64,000 nucleotides of DNA from contig JAEYWY010000024.1 of assembly GCA_023428695.1 (NCBI GenBank), positions 42,309 to 106,308 on the forward strand, read 5' to 3'. This document shows positions 35,306 to 43,829 of this stretch, piece by piece. The position numbers and the translations under genes were made by a program. The DNA is from Bacteroidota bacterium (GTDB lineage Bacteria > Bacteroidota > Bacteroidia > Cytophagales > Cyclobacteriaceae). The notes beneath the pieces were generated by a model, which saw only the letters and a list, made by a program, of their open reading frames with translations, searched no databases and had not been told where the DNA came from. Within the stretch, counting starts at the first letter, position 1. Every line of letters begins with the position of its first letter.

Positions 35306-36655
35306 TCAATACAAGGCTTTCTGAAGTCGAAGCAGGCACTCGGTGATATACCTTCCGTTTCCCGGACCGTACCAGTTCATGAGACGCGTTTCGTAATGAG
35401 AAAGATCATAGTATTTATCTTCCGTAATGTAACCGATATAGTGACCGTTAAAACTTGTGATTATGACATGGAATCCATTTTCAGTTGCAGCCTCGCGGAC
35501 CGGTGTACTGAGTGATCCCGAGTAATCGCATGGTGTTCCCAGCAGAAGGATAGTGCCAACGCGCAGCCCCGTGAGATATGGCTGATATTCGGGAAGTGCC
35601 GCGCGAAACAACCAGGGACGCAAACTCAAGTCACGCGTGATCTTAACTTCCGGATCGTCGAGATACAACGGTACGCGTACCATCATGATCGTGCTGTCCT
35701 CCACCGGCAAAAGATTCGGCCGTAACTCGTCTGCCTTTTGCATGATTTCATCGGCCATCCAACCCAGGCATGTCCAACCCGCCTCCGGTGCACCCATTCC
35801 ATGACTGCCAACAGCACCGGCGAGGAACATCGCGAAATCATAACCGCGTTGTTCAAGATCATCCACAAGGACGCCGGGATAATCACGCGAGAGTTCAAGA
35901 TCCTTCGCAAACAAACAAGTAGCGTGAGCGTTGAAACTAGCCATAACAAGTTTTGTGCTGTCGTCACGCACAATTTCAACAAGGTGTAATAACGAATCAA
36001 CTGAACCTTGTTTGTCCAACCGGTTTTTTACTGCGGATGGAACGGCAATCGAGCCTGAACGAAGCTGAGAACTGCGAAGGTTTGAGTCCGCCTGCCGAAT
36101 GCACGCGATGATCTTGTCGGCAATGAACGTTACGATGCTGTCGCTGTATGATCCGTAAATCAACCCCGCAGCCCCCTCACCCCAGTTACCGATACTGTTA
36201 TGTGTATGCGTAGCATTGAGGTACGTGTTATCGAGAGAAAAATTGATTTCGGGGAGTTTCCCGGAAAGCAATTCTGTAACCGGTGGAGGTATGATTAACA
36301 GGTCCGCACTTACGACCGCGACTTTCTCCGTGCCATTTTCAAAAACGATGGCCCTCACAAAAATAGAATCGTGCACTGCCGGATATCGCTTACCGCGACG
36401 CTTTCCGTATCCGGCGGTTGCCACAGGAAATGCTGGCGTTAGATTTTCTTTGGCGAACCCGGTTCGCATTGCCGATGCAGGTGTGGAGATGTCAATATCA
36501 GAAAGCGAATCCAGTTGGTTCATCATCCGGTTGTAATGCGCCATTGACTCCGGCTCCGTGCGATCGACGGACTGAATACCGAAAGCCAGAAGCACGAGTA
36601 CCAATGTCAATACTGTCCCAATAATCCAAAGAACAATCCTGAGTATCCGCTTCAC
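35306..36655 (-). CDS. Neutral/alkaline ceramidase-like protein (N-terminal domain only)
   Basis: Length 449 aa, GTG start at 36655. An N-terminal membrane anchor (ILRIVLWIIGTVLTLVLVLLAFGI) places it facing the periplasm. Ceramidase-type zinc-site segments are present: AGYGKRRGKRYPAVHDSIFVRAIVF, VVSADLLIIPP and NATHTHNSIGNWGEG near residue 147, plus FNAHATCLF. The C-terminal Ig-like domain of true neutral ceramidases is absent, so hydrolysis of ceramide is plausible but not shown. Bacteroidota often make sphingolipids, which gives a possible substrate. Probably cotranscribed with hrpB, without an obvious functional link. Confidence 0.82.
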   Translation of the reverse strand: MKRILRIVLWIIGTVLTLVLVLLAFGIQSVDRTEPESMAHYNRMMNQLDSLSDIDISTPASAMRTGFAKENLTPAFPVATAGYGKRRGKRYPAVHDSIFVRAIVFENGTEKVAVVSADLLIIPPPVTELLSGKLPEINFSLDNTYLNATHTHNSIGNWGEGAAGLIYGSYSDSIVTFIADKIIACIRQADSNLRSSQLRSGSIAVPSAVKNRLDKQGSVDSLLHLVEIVRDDSTKLVMASFNAHATCLFAKDLELSRDYPGVLVDDLEQRGYDFAMFLAGAVGSHGMGAPEAGWTCLGWMADEIMQKADELRPNLLPVEDSTIMMVRVPLYLDDPEVKITRDLSLRPWLFRAALPEYQPYLTGLRVGTILLLGTPCDYSGSLSTPVREAATENGFHVIITSFNGHYIGYITEDKYYDLSHYETRLMNWYGPGNGRYITECLLRLQKALY

Positions 36656-36766
36656 TGATTTGTTTTTGACAAAGGTAGCGATATTCCGCCATCGTAGCCG
36701 TCAAAGAATTTTGAAGCGAATGTATAACGATGGAAATTCAGCGCCATATTTGTCCATTCTTTCGAC

Positions 36767-37201
36767 ATGATAGTTCGAATTACAGTTTTGATAATACTCC
36801 TGACGGCAGGTCATCTCGCTGCCCAGGAACCTCGTGACATGCTGGTGGCACTCCATGCCGACCTTGTCAAGACCGATCAAACCAAACTATTCGGCAAGTC
36901 ACAGTTCGGCGGCGAGTTCAACTACTTCGCCTCGCGCCGTATTACTGCGACGGCTGGTCTTGAAGTCTGGACCGGTGATGGCGACGGTGTCAGCTTGCTG
37001 CTTGGGATGCGCTGGTATCCTGTCGATCATGCATTCATACGGCTCCGCGGGCTTGTTGGAGCAAACGATATCTCCCTCGGCGCAGCATGGTCGAAACCGT
37101 TGAATGAAAACCTGCGCGTCGAGGCGATTGGAGATTTCTACCTGGATGATGTGGAGTTTGCAATCAGGGCCGGCCTCTCTTACGTCATCCGTAAAAAATA
37201 A
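36767..37201 (+). CDS. Small predicted outer-membrane beta-barrel-like protein
   Basis: Length 144 aa, unknown function. It has a signal peptide (IVRITVLIILLTAGHLAA) with Gln at +1. The mature part alternates hydrophobic and polar residues with aromatic girdle-like positions (FGGEFNYFASRRITATAGLEVW; LLLGMRWYPVDHAFIRLRGL; LRVEAIGDFYLDDVEFAIRAGLSYV), suggesting about eight short amphipathic strands. The gene stands alone between the divergent ceramidase-like gene and a terminator shared with the superoxide dismutase gene. ATG at 36767. Barrel topology is inferred from the pattern. Confidence 0.7.
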   Translation: MIVRITVLIILLTAGHLAAQEPRDMLVALHADLVKTDQTKLFGKSQFGGEFNYFASRRITATAGLEVWTGDGDGVSLLLGMRWYPVDHAFIRLRGLVGANDISLGAAWSKPLNENLRVEAIGDFYLDDVEFAIRAGLSYVIRKK

Positions 37202-37226
37202 GAGGGCTTTCGTTTGAAAGCCCTCT
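37201..37226. terminator. Bidirectional intrinsic terminator
   Basis: AGAGGGCTTTC-gttt-GAAAGCCCTCT is a perfect 11-bp stem between convergent genes (36767-37201 and the superoxide dismutase gene). Its first base is the last base of the upstream stop codon. Confidence 0.8.
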
Positions 37227-37232
37227 CTTGTG

Positions 37233-37832
37233 TTATTTCAGTCTTTTTGCGACTTCATCCCAGTTCACTACGTTCCAGAATGCTGTGATGTAGTCCGGAC
37301 GACGGTTCTGATAGTTGAGATAGTACGCGTGTTCCCACACGTCGAGTCCGAGTATCGGAGTCCCTTTTGTTTCAGCAACATCCATCAGCGGATTGTCCTG
37401 ATTAGGAGTCGATGTAATTTCAAGTTTTCCGCTGTCGTTTTTAATCAGCCATGCCCATCCCGATCCAAACCTTCCTGCTGCCGCTGCTGCGAACTTAGTC
37501 TTGAATTCATCGAAGCTTCCGAACGCGCTGTTAATTGCTTCAGCGACTGCGCCTTCAGGAGCCTTTGAGCTCTTCGGACTTAATATTGTCCAGAACAGAG
37601 TGTGGTTATAGTGACCGCCGCCGTTGTTGCGTACAGCTACGGGATACTTCGAAATGTTCTTGCATATATCTTCGATGCTCAGTTTTTCGGCATCGGTCCC
37701 GGCTATAGCATTGTTAAGGTTCGTCACATAAGCGTTGTGGTGTTTTCCATGGTGAATCTCCATAGTTCGCGCATCGATGTGTGGTTCGAGTGCATTGAAT
37801 GCATACGGAAGTGGTGGCAATGTAAAAGCCAT
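37233..37832 (-). CDS. Superoxide dismutase, Fe/Mn family (Mn-like)
   Basis: Length 199 aa. Metal ligands are visible: His in MEIHHGKHHNAYV, His in GGGHYNHTLFW, then Asp and His in DVWEHAYYLNYQNRR. The GGHxNH context and RFGSGWAWL favour the Mn-dependent subgroup over the Fe type (which usually has AQxWNH), although metal choice cannot be proved from sequence. No signal peptide, so it should be cytosolic. It implies exposure to oxygen. A TATATTTG element about 77 bp upstream is a possible promoter. Confidence 0.95.
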   Translation of the reverse strand: MAFTLPPLPYAFNALEPHIDARTMEIHHGKHHNAYVTNLNNAIAGTDAEKLSIEDICKNISKYPVAVRNNGGGHYNHTLFWTILSPKSSKAPEGAVAEAINSAFGSFDEFKTKFAAAAAGRFGSGWAWLIKNDSGKLEITSTPNQDNPLMDVAETKGTPILGLDVWEHAYYLNYQNRRPDYITAFWNVVNWDEVAKRLK

Positions 37833-37908
37833 ATTTGAATTGATTTACGGGTTAAACAAAAGTCCTTCACTTGAAACAACCGTCAGGATGCTTTTAGTTC
37901 AGGGTGGC

Positions 37909-37916
37909 CAAATATA
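37909..37916 (-). promoter_or_regulatory. Candidate -7 element for the superoxide dismutase gene
   Basis: On the minus strand this reads TATATTTG, a full match to TAnnTTTG, 77 bp upstream of the ATG at 37832. No convincing -33 element is seen. Confidence 0.35.
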
Positions 37917-37978
37917 CAATTAGAAAGAAATAACCCTTCACTTTTCAGCCTAAACTTACATCTGCTATCGGAAAAACA

Positions 37979-38323
37979 TCAGAACGGCATATCATCATAC
38001 GATGTTGAAGGTGGAATCGGCTCCTCATCGGGCGGCGGCGCTGATGTTCCTGATTGTTGTCCGGTCTTGTCAACTTTCCACGCACGTGCCTCGGTGTACC
38101 ACCTGCCATTATACTCGCGACTTTCGAGATCCAATGCAACACTTACTTCGTCACCAACCGCGAGGTTGTACTGGTCAACCTTATCGCCCCAAACGGAAAT
38201 GCAAACCTTCTTGGGATATTGACTTTGCGTTTCGAGTATGAATTCCTGTTTCTTCCAGGGACCTTTCTTGCCCATCCCTGATTGCTGGGGTAACAACTGG
38301 ATGACTCTTCCTTTTAATTCCAT
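37979..38323 (-). CDS. DUF3127 domain protein
   Basis: Length 114 aa, cytosolic. The DUF3127 pattern is clear: MELKGRVIQLLP, then GPWKKQEFILETQSQYPKKV, VWGDKVDQYNLAVGDEV, ESREYNGRWYTEARAWKV. The last third is a low-complexity Pro/Ser/acidic tail ending DDMPF, much like the C-terminal tail of single-stranded DNA-binding proteins. The core has an OB-fold look. An SSB-like role is inference only; the family has no established function. ATG at 38321-38323. Confidence 0.85.
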   Translation of the reverse strand: MELKGRVIQLLPQQSGMGKKGPWKKQEFILETQSQYPKKVCISVWGDKVDQYNLAVGDEVSVALDLESREYNGRWYTEARAWKVDKTGQQSGTSAPPPDEEPIPPSTSYDDMPF

Positions 38324-38363
38324 GATATATAGTTATGTTGAAGTTACGATTAACGCTTCGCGT

Positions 38364-38813
38364 TTATGATTTTCTGCGAAGCTCACGAAAGAAATCATCG
38401 ATAAGCGATTTACTTTCATCGGCCATCACACCTGTTACCACCTCAGTCCGCGGATGGAGCAATGGCGATTTAGCGAGACTGTATCCCCGTTGCACATCAT
38501 GCGCGCCGAAAACGAGTTTTTGAAGTTGTACCCAGTGCAAAGCCCCGGCACACATCACACAAGGTTCAAGGGTTACAAACAACGTGCATTCACTCAGATA
38601 CTTTGAGCCCAGGTAATTCGCCGCGGCCGTTACTGCCAGCATTTCGGCGTGAGCCGTTGCATCAGTCAATTTTTCTGTCTGGTTGTGCGCCCGTGCAATA
38701 ATTCTGTTTTGACAAACCACAACGGCTCCGACGGGTACTTCACTTATATCCAAAGCTTTTCTCGCCTCTTTTAGCGCCTCGCGCATGAAATATTCATCGG
38801 AAAAAAGATCCAT
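38364..38813 (-). CDS. tadA: tRNA-specific adenosine deaminase-type nucleoside deaminase
   Basis: Length 149 aa from ATG at 38813; its A overlaps the stop of the upstream gene (TGATG), which suggests coupled translation. A GTG one codon earlier is possible but less likely. The zinc-dependent cytidine/deoxycytidylate deaminase motifs are complete: HAEMLAV (zinc His and catalytic Glu) and PCVMCAGAL (two zinc Cys). It deaminates the wobble adenosine of tRNA-Arg(ACG) to inosine in well-studied relatives; related deaminases act on free guanine or other bases, so the substrate is probable rather than certain. Confidence 0.9.
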   Translation of the reverse strand: MDLFSDEYFMREALKEARKALDISEVPVGAVVVCQNRIIARAHNQTEKLTDATAHAEMLAVTAAANYLGSKYLSECTLFVTLEPCVMCAGALHWVQLQKLVFGAHDVQRGYSLAKSPLLHPRTEVVTGVMADESKSLIDDFFRELRRKS

Positions 38814-39409
38814 CACTTCTTCTTCGGGGGAGTGTCATTCAACTTCAGAGAATTCATCATCTTACGAGCCACTCCCTGCCATTCTTCTTTCAACCGTAGC
38901 GGCGCATTAAAGGTAAACACGACCGTACGACCCGGCGTGACCCAATACTGAATGTAAGTGTACCTGGTTATCGGACCGCGGGTTCCCTCCTCCTGACGGT
39001 TTCCTTCCACCCGCGATTCAAACTCAAAGTAAATCAGCTTCTTCTTGTCGACATCGTGGATCCCTTCTTCGATTATCTCCACTCTGTCGAACATATTCAG
39101 AATACTCGCCTTAAAAAAGCGCATGGACATTTCCAGGTTCGCATCCGGCCATTGCGTCGCGGACACGTTAATACTAAAATCAACGATTCGTTCGGTGTTC
39201 GTATAGGCAGCGAGCGGAGCCCGCACCGACGGATAACGCTCCGTGAAGTCAAGGCCGTCCATTGGCATCCAGCCCTTAGGAATAAGGGCCGTTATGCCCT
39301 CAGTTACATTCGTCTTCACAAGCCTGACGTCCTGGGCGACCGAATCAACGCGGCCAAACGCCAGCAGAACCATGCAGATAACGAGGCAATTACTTTTAAT
39401 TTTTAGCAT
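38813..39409 (-). CDS. Hypothetical exported protein
   Basis: Length 198 aa from ATG at 39409; a GTG at 39424 is an alternative. Signal peptide (CLVICMVLLAFGRVDSVA) with Gln at +1. The mature protein has an alpha/beta look with TVVFTFNAPLRLKEEWQGVARKM near the end (shown in part as TVVFTFNAPLRLKEEW), reminiscent of PsbP/DcrB-type periplasmic domains in which a fitted signal about user-exposed fatty ligands is unknown. I do not recognise a specific family. The stop overlaps the tadA start, so the two are translated together, perhaps by chance of arrangement. Divergent from aspS. Confidence 0.75.
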   Translation of the reverse strand: MLKIKSNCLVICMVLLAFGRVDSVAQDVRLVKTNVTEGITALIPKGWMPMDGLDFTERYPSVRAPLAAYTNTERIVDFSINVSATQWPDANLEMSMRFFKASILNMFDRVEIIEEGIHDVDKKKLIYFEFESRVEGNRQEEGTRGPITRYTYIQYWVTPGRTVVFTFNAPLRLKEEWQGVARKMMNSLKLNDTPPKKK

Positions 39410-39491
39410 ATCGTTACAGGACACAAAGTATTGTTAAATTCGCGGCTTATCCCTTAAAACGGACGAGGTTGCAAAAATAATATAATCTGCC

Positions 39492-41243
39492 ATGTTAAGA
39501 ACTCATACTTGCGGGGAACTCCGCATAACAGATGCCGGCAAGGAAGTAATTTTAGCCGGATGGGTACAACGTGTGCGCGATAAAGGCAGTGTGCTCTGGA
39601 TCGATTTGCGCGACCGGTATGGTATCACGCAATTGATCCTGGAGGAGGGCAAATCCGAGCAGGAACTACTGAATACGGCCCGGACGTTGGGTCGCGAATT
39701 TGTCATCCAGGCCGAAGGAACCGTCGTTGAGCGGTTATCCAAAAACGATCGTATTCCTACCGGAGATATTGAATTAAGAGTGACGCGGCTCACGATTCTG
39801 AATACCGCGAAAATCCCGCCATTCACGATTGAAGATGAATCTGATGGCGGCGACGAATTGCGGATGAAATACAGGTACCTGGATCTGCGACGAAACCCGG
39901 TGCGTGAAAATCTCATGCTTCGGCATAAGATGGCCCAGCAGACGCGCACTTACCTGGACAGCCAACGGTTTATCGAAGTGGAAACGCCGGTACTGATCAA
40001 GTCAACACCGGAAGGTGCCCGTGACTTCGTGGTTCCATCCAGGATACACCACGGTGAATTTTACGCCTTGCCGCAGTCGCCGCAAACCTTCAAACAGTTG
40101 CTCATGGTTTCAGGCTTCGACCGCTATTATCAGATCGTGAAGTGTTTTCGTGACGAAGACCTCCGTGCGGATCGCCAGCCTGAATTCACCCAGATCGACT
40201 GTGAAATGGCATTCATCACCCAGGAAGATATCCTGAATATGTTTGAAGGACTGATCCGTCATTTGTTCAAGACTGTCAAAGGAATATACTTACCGGAAGT
40301 GCCTCGCATGAAATATGGCGAGGCAATGAAACGGTATGGATCCGATAAACCGGACACGCGTTTCGGTATGGAGTTTTGCGAAATCACAGACATCGCCAAA
40401 GGCAAAAATTTTCCGGTGTTTGAAGCTGCGAACCTTGTCGTTGGTATTTGTGCGAAAGGTTGCGCAGATTATTCGCGAAAACAGCTGGATGAATTGACAG
40501 ACTTCGTAAAACGCCCGCAGATTGGTGCAAAAGGTCTTGTTTACATTCAGTACAAAACAGATGGATCAATCAAATCTTCAATAGATAAATTTTACTCTAA
40601 CGATGATTTAAGACAATGGCTGGAAAGATTCGGAGCACAACCTGGTGACCTGCTTCTCATAATGGCGGGCGAACCGGAAGCCACGCGGAAACAACTCAAC
40701 GAGCTTCGTCTGCTTATGGGCGAAAAACTCGGACTGCGTGACCGCCAGAAATTTTCGGCGCTGTGGGTGCTCGATTTTCCGTTGCTTGAATGGGATGACG
40801 AGAGCAAACGTTATCACGCGATGCACCATCCGTTCACGTCACCGAAACCGGAAGACATCAAATTGCTTGATACTGAGCCGGGCAAAGTTCGCGCGAATGC
40901 GTATGACATGGTTATCAACGGCACTGAAGTTGGTGGCGGCTCTATCAGGATACACGACAGAGCAACGCAGCAGATGATGTTCAATCACCTCGGCTTCACC
41001 GAAGAAGAAGCGCGTAAACAATTCGGCTTTCTCATGGAGGCATTTGAATACGGCGCTCCTCCTCATGGTGGAATCGCATTTGGGTTTGACCGCCTTTGTG
41101 CTGTTTTCGGTGGATCCGATTCCATTCGCGACTTCATTGCATTCCCGAAAAACAACGCGGGCCGCGATGTAATGATCGATTCACCTTCCACTATTTCGGC
41201 TGAACAGTTGAAGGAGCTCGCACTGGATATCAGGAAGGCGTAG
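39492..41243 (+). CDS. aspS: Aspartyl-tRNA synthetase
   Basis: Class II aminoacyl-tRNA synthetase, 583 aa, bacterial type. N-terminal OB-fold anticodon-binding domain (LAGWVQRVRDKGSVLWIDLR), motif 1 region (FIEVETPVLIKSTPEGARDF), motif 2 (FRDEDLRADRQPEFTQID), the GAD insertion domain (about 280-415), and motif 3 (GIAFGFDRLCAVFGG). Charges tRNA-Asp in the cytosol. ATG at 39492, with the divergent 38813-39409 gene upstream. Confidence 0.98.
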   Translation: MLRTHTCGELRITDAGKEVILAGWVQRVRDKGSVLWIDLRDRYGITQLILEEGKSEQELLNTARTLGREFVIQAEGTVVERLSKNDRIPTGDIELRVTRLTILNTAKIPPFTIEDESDGGDELRMKYRYLDLRRNPVRENLMLRHKMAQQTRTYLDSQRFIEVETPVLIKSTPEGARDFVVPSRIHHGEFYALPQSPQTFKQLLMVSGFDRYYQIVKCFRDEDLRADRQPEFTQIDCEMAFITQEDILNMFEGLIRHLFKTVKGIYLPEVPRMKYGEAMKRYGSDKPDTRFGMEFCEITDIAKGKNFPVFEAANLVVGICAKGCADYSRKQLDELTDFVKRPQIGAKGLVYIQYKTDGSIKSSIDKFYSNDDLRQWLERFGAQPGDLLLIMAGEPEATRKQLNELRLLMGEKLGLRDRQKFSALWVLDFPLLEWDDESKRYHAMHHPFTSPKPEDIKLLDTEPGKVRANAYDMVINGTEVGGGSIRIHDRATQQMMFNHLGFTEEEARKQFGFLMEAFEYGAPPHGGIAFGFDRLCAVFGGSDSIRDFIAFPKNNAGRDVMIDSPSTISAEQLKELALDIRKA

Positions 41244-41287
41244 CGCTTTTTTCTCAGGATCGCCTTCGGTGACAAACTTCAGAACCG

Positions 41288-42031
41288 ATGGAAAAGAAAG
41301 ATCTCTTCTCAGGGCATTCAAAAGTCTACGCAGCTTTCAGGCCGACGTATCCTGAGGCACTGTATACATTTCTGCTTTCCCACGTCACTGGCCGGTCACG
41401 GGCGTGGGATTGCGCCACAGGGAATGGCCAGGTTGCACAACGCCTTGCGCGCGACTTTGAAATCGTTCACGCGACAGATATCAGTGCACAGCAACTTCAG
41501 CAGGCAGTCGCATTGCCGAACATTCAGTATGAGTTGCAGCCCGCGGAAGCAACCACGTTTCCCGATGCATACTTCGATCTGATTACCGTAGGCCAGGCGT
41601 TGCACTGGTTTAATTTTGAGGCTTTTTTCCGGGAAGTCAAACGTGTGGCGAAACCAGGTGCTCTCTTTACCGCCTGGGGATACGGACATATTTTTATTGA
41701 CCCGGCGATCGATCCGCATATTCGCCATTTTTACGAGAATGTAGTCGGCCCGTATTGGGATGAGCGCAGGCGACTTGTCGAAGATGGCTATTCAAATCTG
41801 AGTTTCCCGTTTGAAACATTGAGTCACCCGGATTTTGCAATTGAAGCGAACTGGAAACGGCAACAACTTGAGGGCTACCTGGAAAGCTGGTCCGCGACAC
41901 AGGGTTTTATCAGGGCCAGGCAGTTCAACCCGGTTCAGGAACTCTCCCGCAACATCAAGGATCTTTGGCCTGATGACAAGATCATACGCGTGGTGTTCCC
42001 TATCTTTCTGAAGGCAGGGCACCTCCGGTAA
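41288..42031 (+). CDS. Class I SAM-dependent methyltransferase
   Basis: Length 247 aa. The Rossmann methyltransferase motifs are visible: motif I AWDCATGNGQVAQRLA, the acidic ribose-binding VHATDIS, motif II/III-like FDLITVGQALHWF and VAKPGALFTAWGYG. The overall pattern resembles the UbiE/trans-aconitate methyltransferase group that acts on small molecules. The substrate is unknown. ATG at 41288, 44 bp after aspS, possibly read through from it; convergent with the phosphatase gene 29 bp away. Confidence 0.88.
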   Translation: MEKKDLFSGHSKVYAAFRPTYPEALYTFLLSHVTGRSRAWDCATGNGQVAQRLARDFEIVHATDISAQQLQQAVALPNIQYELQPAEATTFPDAYFDLITVGQALHWFNFEAFFREVKRVAKPGALFTAWGYGHIFIDPAIDPHIRHFYENVVGPYWDERRRLVEDGYSNLSFPFETLSHPDFAIEANWKRQQLEGYLESWSATQGFIRARQFNPVQELSRNIKDLWPDDKIIRVVFPIFLKAGHLR

Positions 42032-42060
42032 GTTGTCTGGATCGCGCGGATTCCAGGATT

Positions 42061-43710
42061 CTATTTCTCGAACATTTCCGATACAGGCTCGCCTGTGGTA
42101 CCACTTGGCATTGAAATATTCAACAGCATCGCGAGTGTTGGTGCGATGTCAGTGATGGAATGCTTGCGCGTCGTAGCACCTTTCTTCACACCTTTTCCGA
42201 AAAACAGAATCGGCACATGTGTGTCGTAGGTCCAGGGTGAGCCGTGCGTTGTGCCTTGTATGCTGCCGCCACCAGTCCAGCCGGGTTCCAGCACAAAAAC
42301 CACATCGCCACTTCGTTTAGGATGAAAACCACGAACTATCATTCCCTTTACGCCACCTTCATCATAACGCGCCTGACGAATCACCGCTTCAGTGTAATAG
42401 TTTGAAACCCCGTCCAAGGTCATCAGGTACTTGCCGATTAGTTCGGACACAATAAAGTAATCAAGACCCTGCATCCTGGGTGCACCCTGGAACGCTTCCT
42501 GATTCAGAAAAATCTGATCATTACTGATGTTGGCAATCAAATCCTTTCCGGGAAAATATGAATCAAGAAATTCCTTCAATCCAACTTCGGCATGGCTGTG
42601 CCGGAAATAACCGGAAGGGACATTATTGTCGGTCAGGTATTGAGGCACTTCACTAACGGCGTGATCCGCTGTGAGAAACACAACGTAATTATCTTTGCCT
42701 ACTTCCTGATCGAGTTTTGTGAGTATATCAGCAATATTCTTGTCGAGACGCAGGTACATATCTTCGAGCTCAACTGCGCGCGGCCCCATCTGATGGCCCA
42801 ACAAATCTGTTGACGAATACGATACGCAAAGGAAATCCGTAATTGCATCCTTGCCAAGGCCCTCGCCGGTTATTGCGGCTTTTGCAAATTCCGTTACGAG
42901 GTCATTACCAAACGGCGTATAGACCAACAAGTCGAAATCTTTTTCCGATTTACGCATTGTGCTAAGATTGTAGGGAAACGTACTCTTGTCCTTGCCCTGA
43001 AGTTTTCGTTCATAGGGAGAGACATCCGGGCCGCTTTCTGTGTATTGATCCAACGGAAGAAGTGGTTTCCACTCCTGTGACAGATAGATGCCCGCCAGAT
43101 TTTTGTTGTTGAACTGTTTAACCCAGCCCGGCAATTCTTTCATGTAGTACGAACTGGTCATGAACCTTCCGGTTTCGCGATCAAACCAGTACGCTGCATC
43201 AGCCATGTGACCTGCCGGAAGTACGGCGCCGCGGTCTTTGATCGATAATCCAACGACCTTTGCTTTCCTGTTCGTAAACAACTCGAGTTCGTCGGTGATT
43301 GTTGTCGTCAACATTCGGAATGGCGATACATCGCCGTTTGACGTGCCACCGACACCGGTTTGTGCGGGGTCTTCAACACAGTTCACCATTTTTTTGAGTG
43401 ACTTGTCGTAGAACTCGTTGCCAATTATGCCATGTATAGCCGGCGTCGTTCCGGTATATACTGACGCGTGCCCCGGCCCTGTGTATGTTGGTGCGTAATT
43501 ATAGTGAGCGTTCTTGAGCATGTAGCCGTCGCCCATCATACGTCTGAATCCGTTTTGACCGTATTTTTCATAAAAACGGTACAGATATTCCTGGCGAATC
43601 TGATCAACAATTATCCCGACGACGAGTCGTGGCCGTTCAACGGTAGGGCTGGATTGCGCGTGTCCGATCCAGGAAATGAAAATGAGTAAAAGAGTGAGGC
43701 AATATTTCAT
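42061..43710 (-). CDS. Alkaline phosphatase of the PafA type
   Basis: Length 549 aa. Signal peptide (CLTLLLIFISWIGHA) with Gln at +1, so exported to the periplasm. Alkaline phosphatase superfamily signatures: first metal Asp in VGIIVDQIRQEYL, the nucleophile region APTYTGPGHASVYTG (Thr at about residue 77 by analogy with PafA and NPP enzymes), second-metal residues in FLTADHAVSEVP and HGSPWTYDTHVPILFFG. PafA of Elizabethkingia/Flavobacterium is a phosphate-irrepressible phosphomonoesterase; that role is likely. Same strand as, and 119 bp downstream of, the WG-repeat gene. Confidence 0.9.
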   Translation of the reverse strand: MKYCLTLLLIFISWIGHAQSSPTVERPRLVVGIIVDQIRQEYLYRFYEKYGQNGFRRMMGDGYMLKNAHYNYAPTYTGPGHASVYTGTTPAIHGIIGNEFYDKSLKKMVNCVEDPAQTGVGGTSNGDVSPFRMLTTTITDELELFTNRKAKVVGLSIKDRGAVLPAGHMADAAYWFDRETGRFMTSSYYMKELPGWVKQFNNKNLAGIYLSQEWKPLLPLDQYTESGPDVSPYERKLQGKDKSTFPYNLSTMRKSEKDFDLLVYTPFGNDLVTEFAKAAITGEGLGKDAITDFLCVSYSSTDLLGHQMGPRAVELEDMYLRLDKNIADILTKLDQEVGKDNYVVFLTADHAVSEVPQYLTDNNVPSGYFRHSHAEVGLKEFLDSYFPGKDLIANISNDQIFLNQEAFQGAPRMQGLDYFIVSELIGKYLMTLDGVSNYYTEAVIRQARYDEGGVKGMIVRGFHPKRSGDVVFVLEPGWTGGGSIQGTTHGSPWTYDTHVPILFFGKGVKKGATTRKHSITDIAPTLAMLLNISMPSGTTGEPVSEMFEK

Positions 43711-43829
43711 AGGATTAGAATCGCGGCGAAATCAACCTGGTCCTCCGCTGATTTGGGTTGAAAGTTAAACCTTTTGAAAACTGTCCGCCAATGGTTTTTA
43801 TATTACTGCAAAAGAAAAGCGTCATCCGG

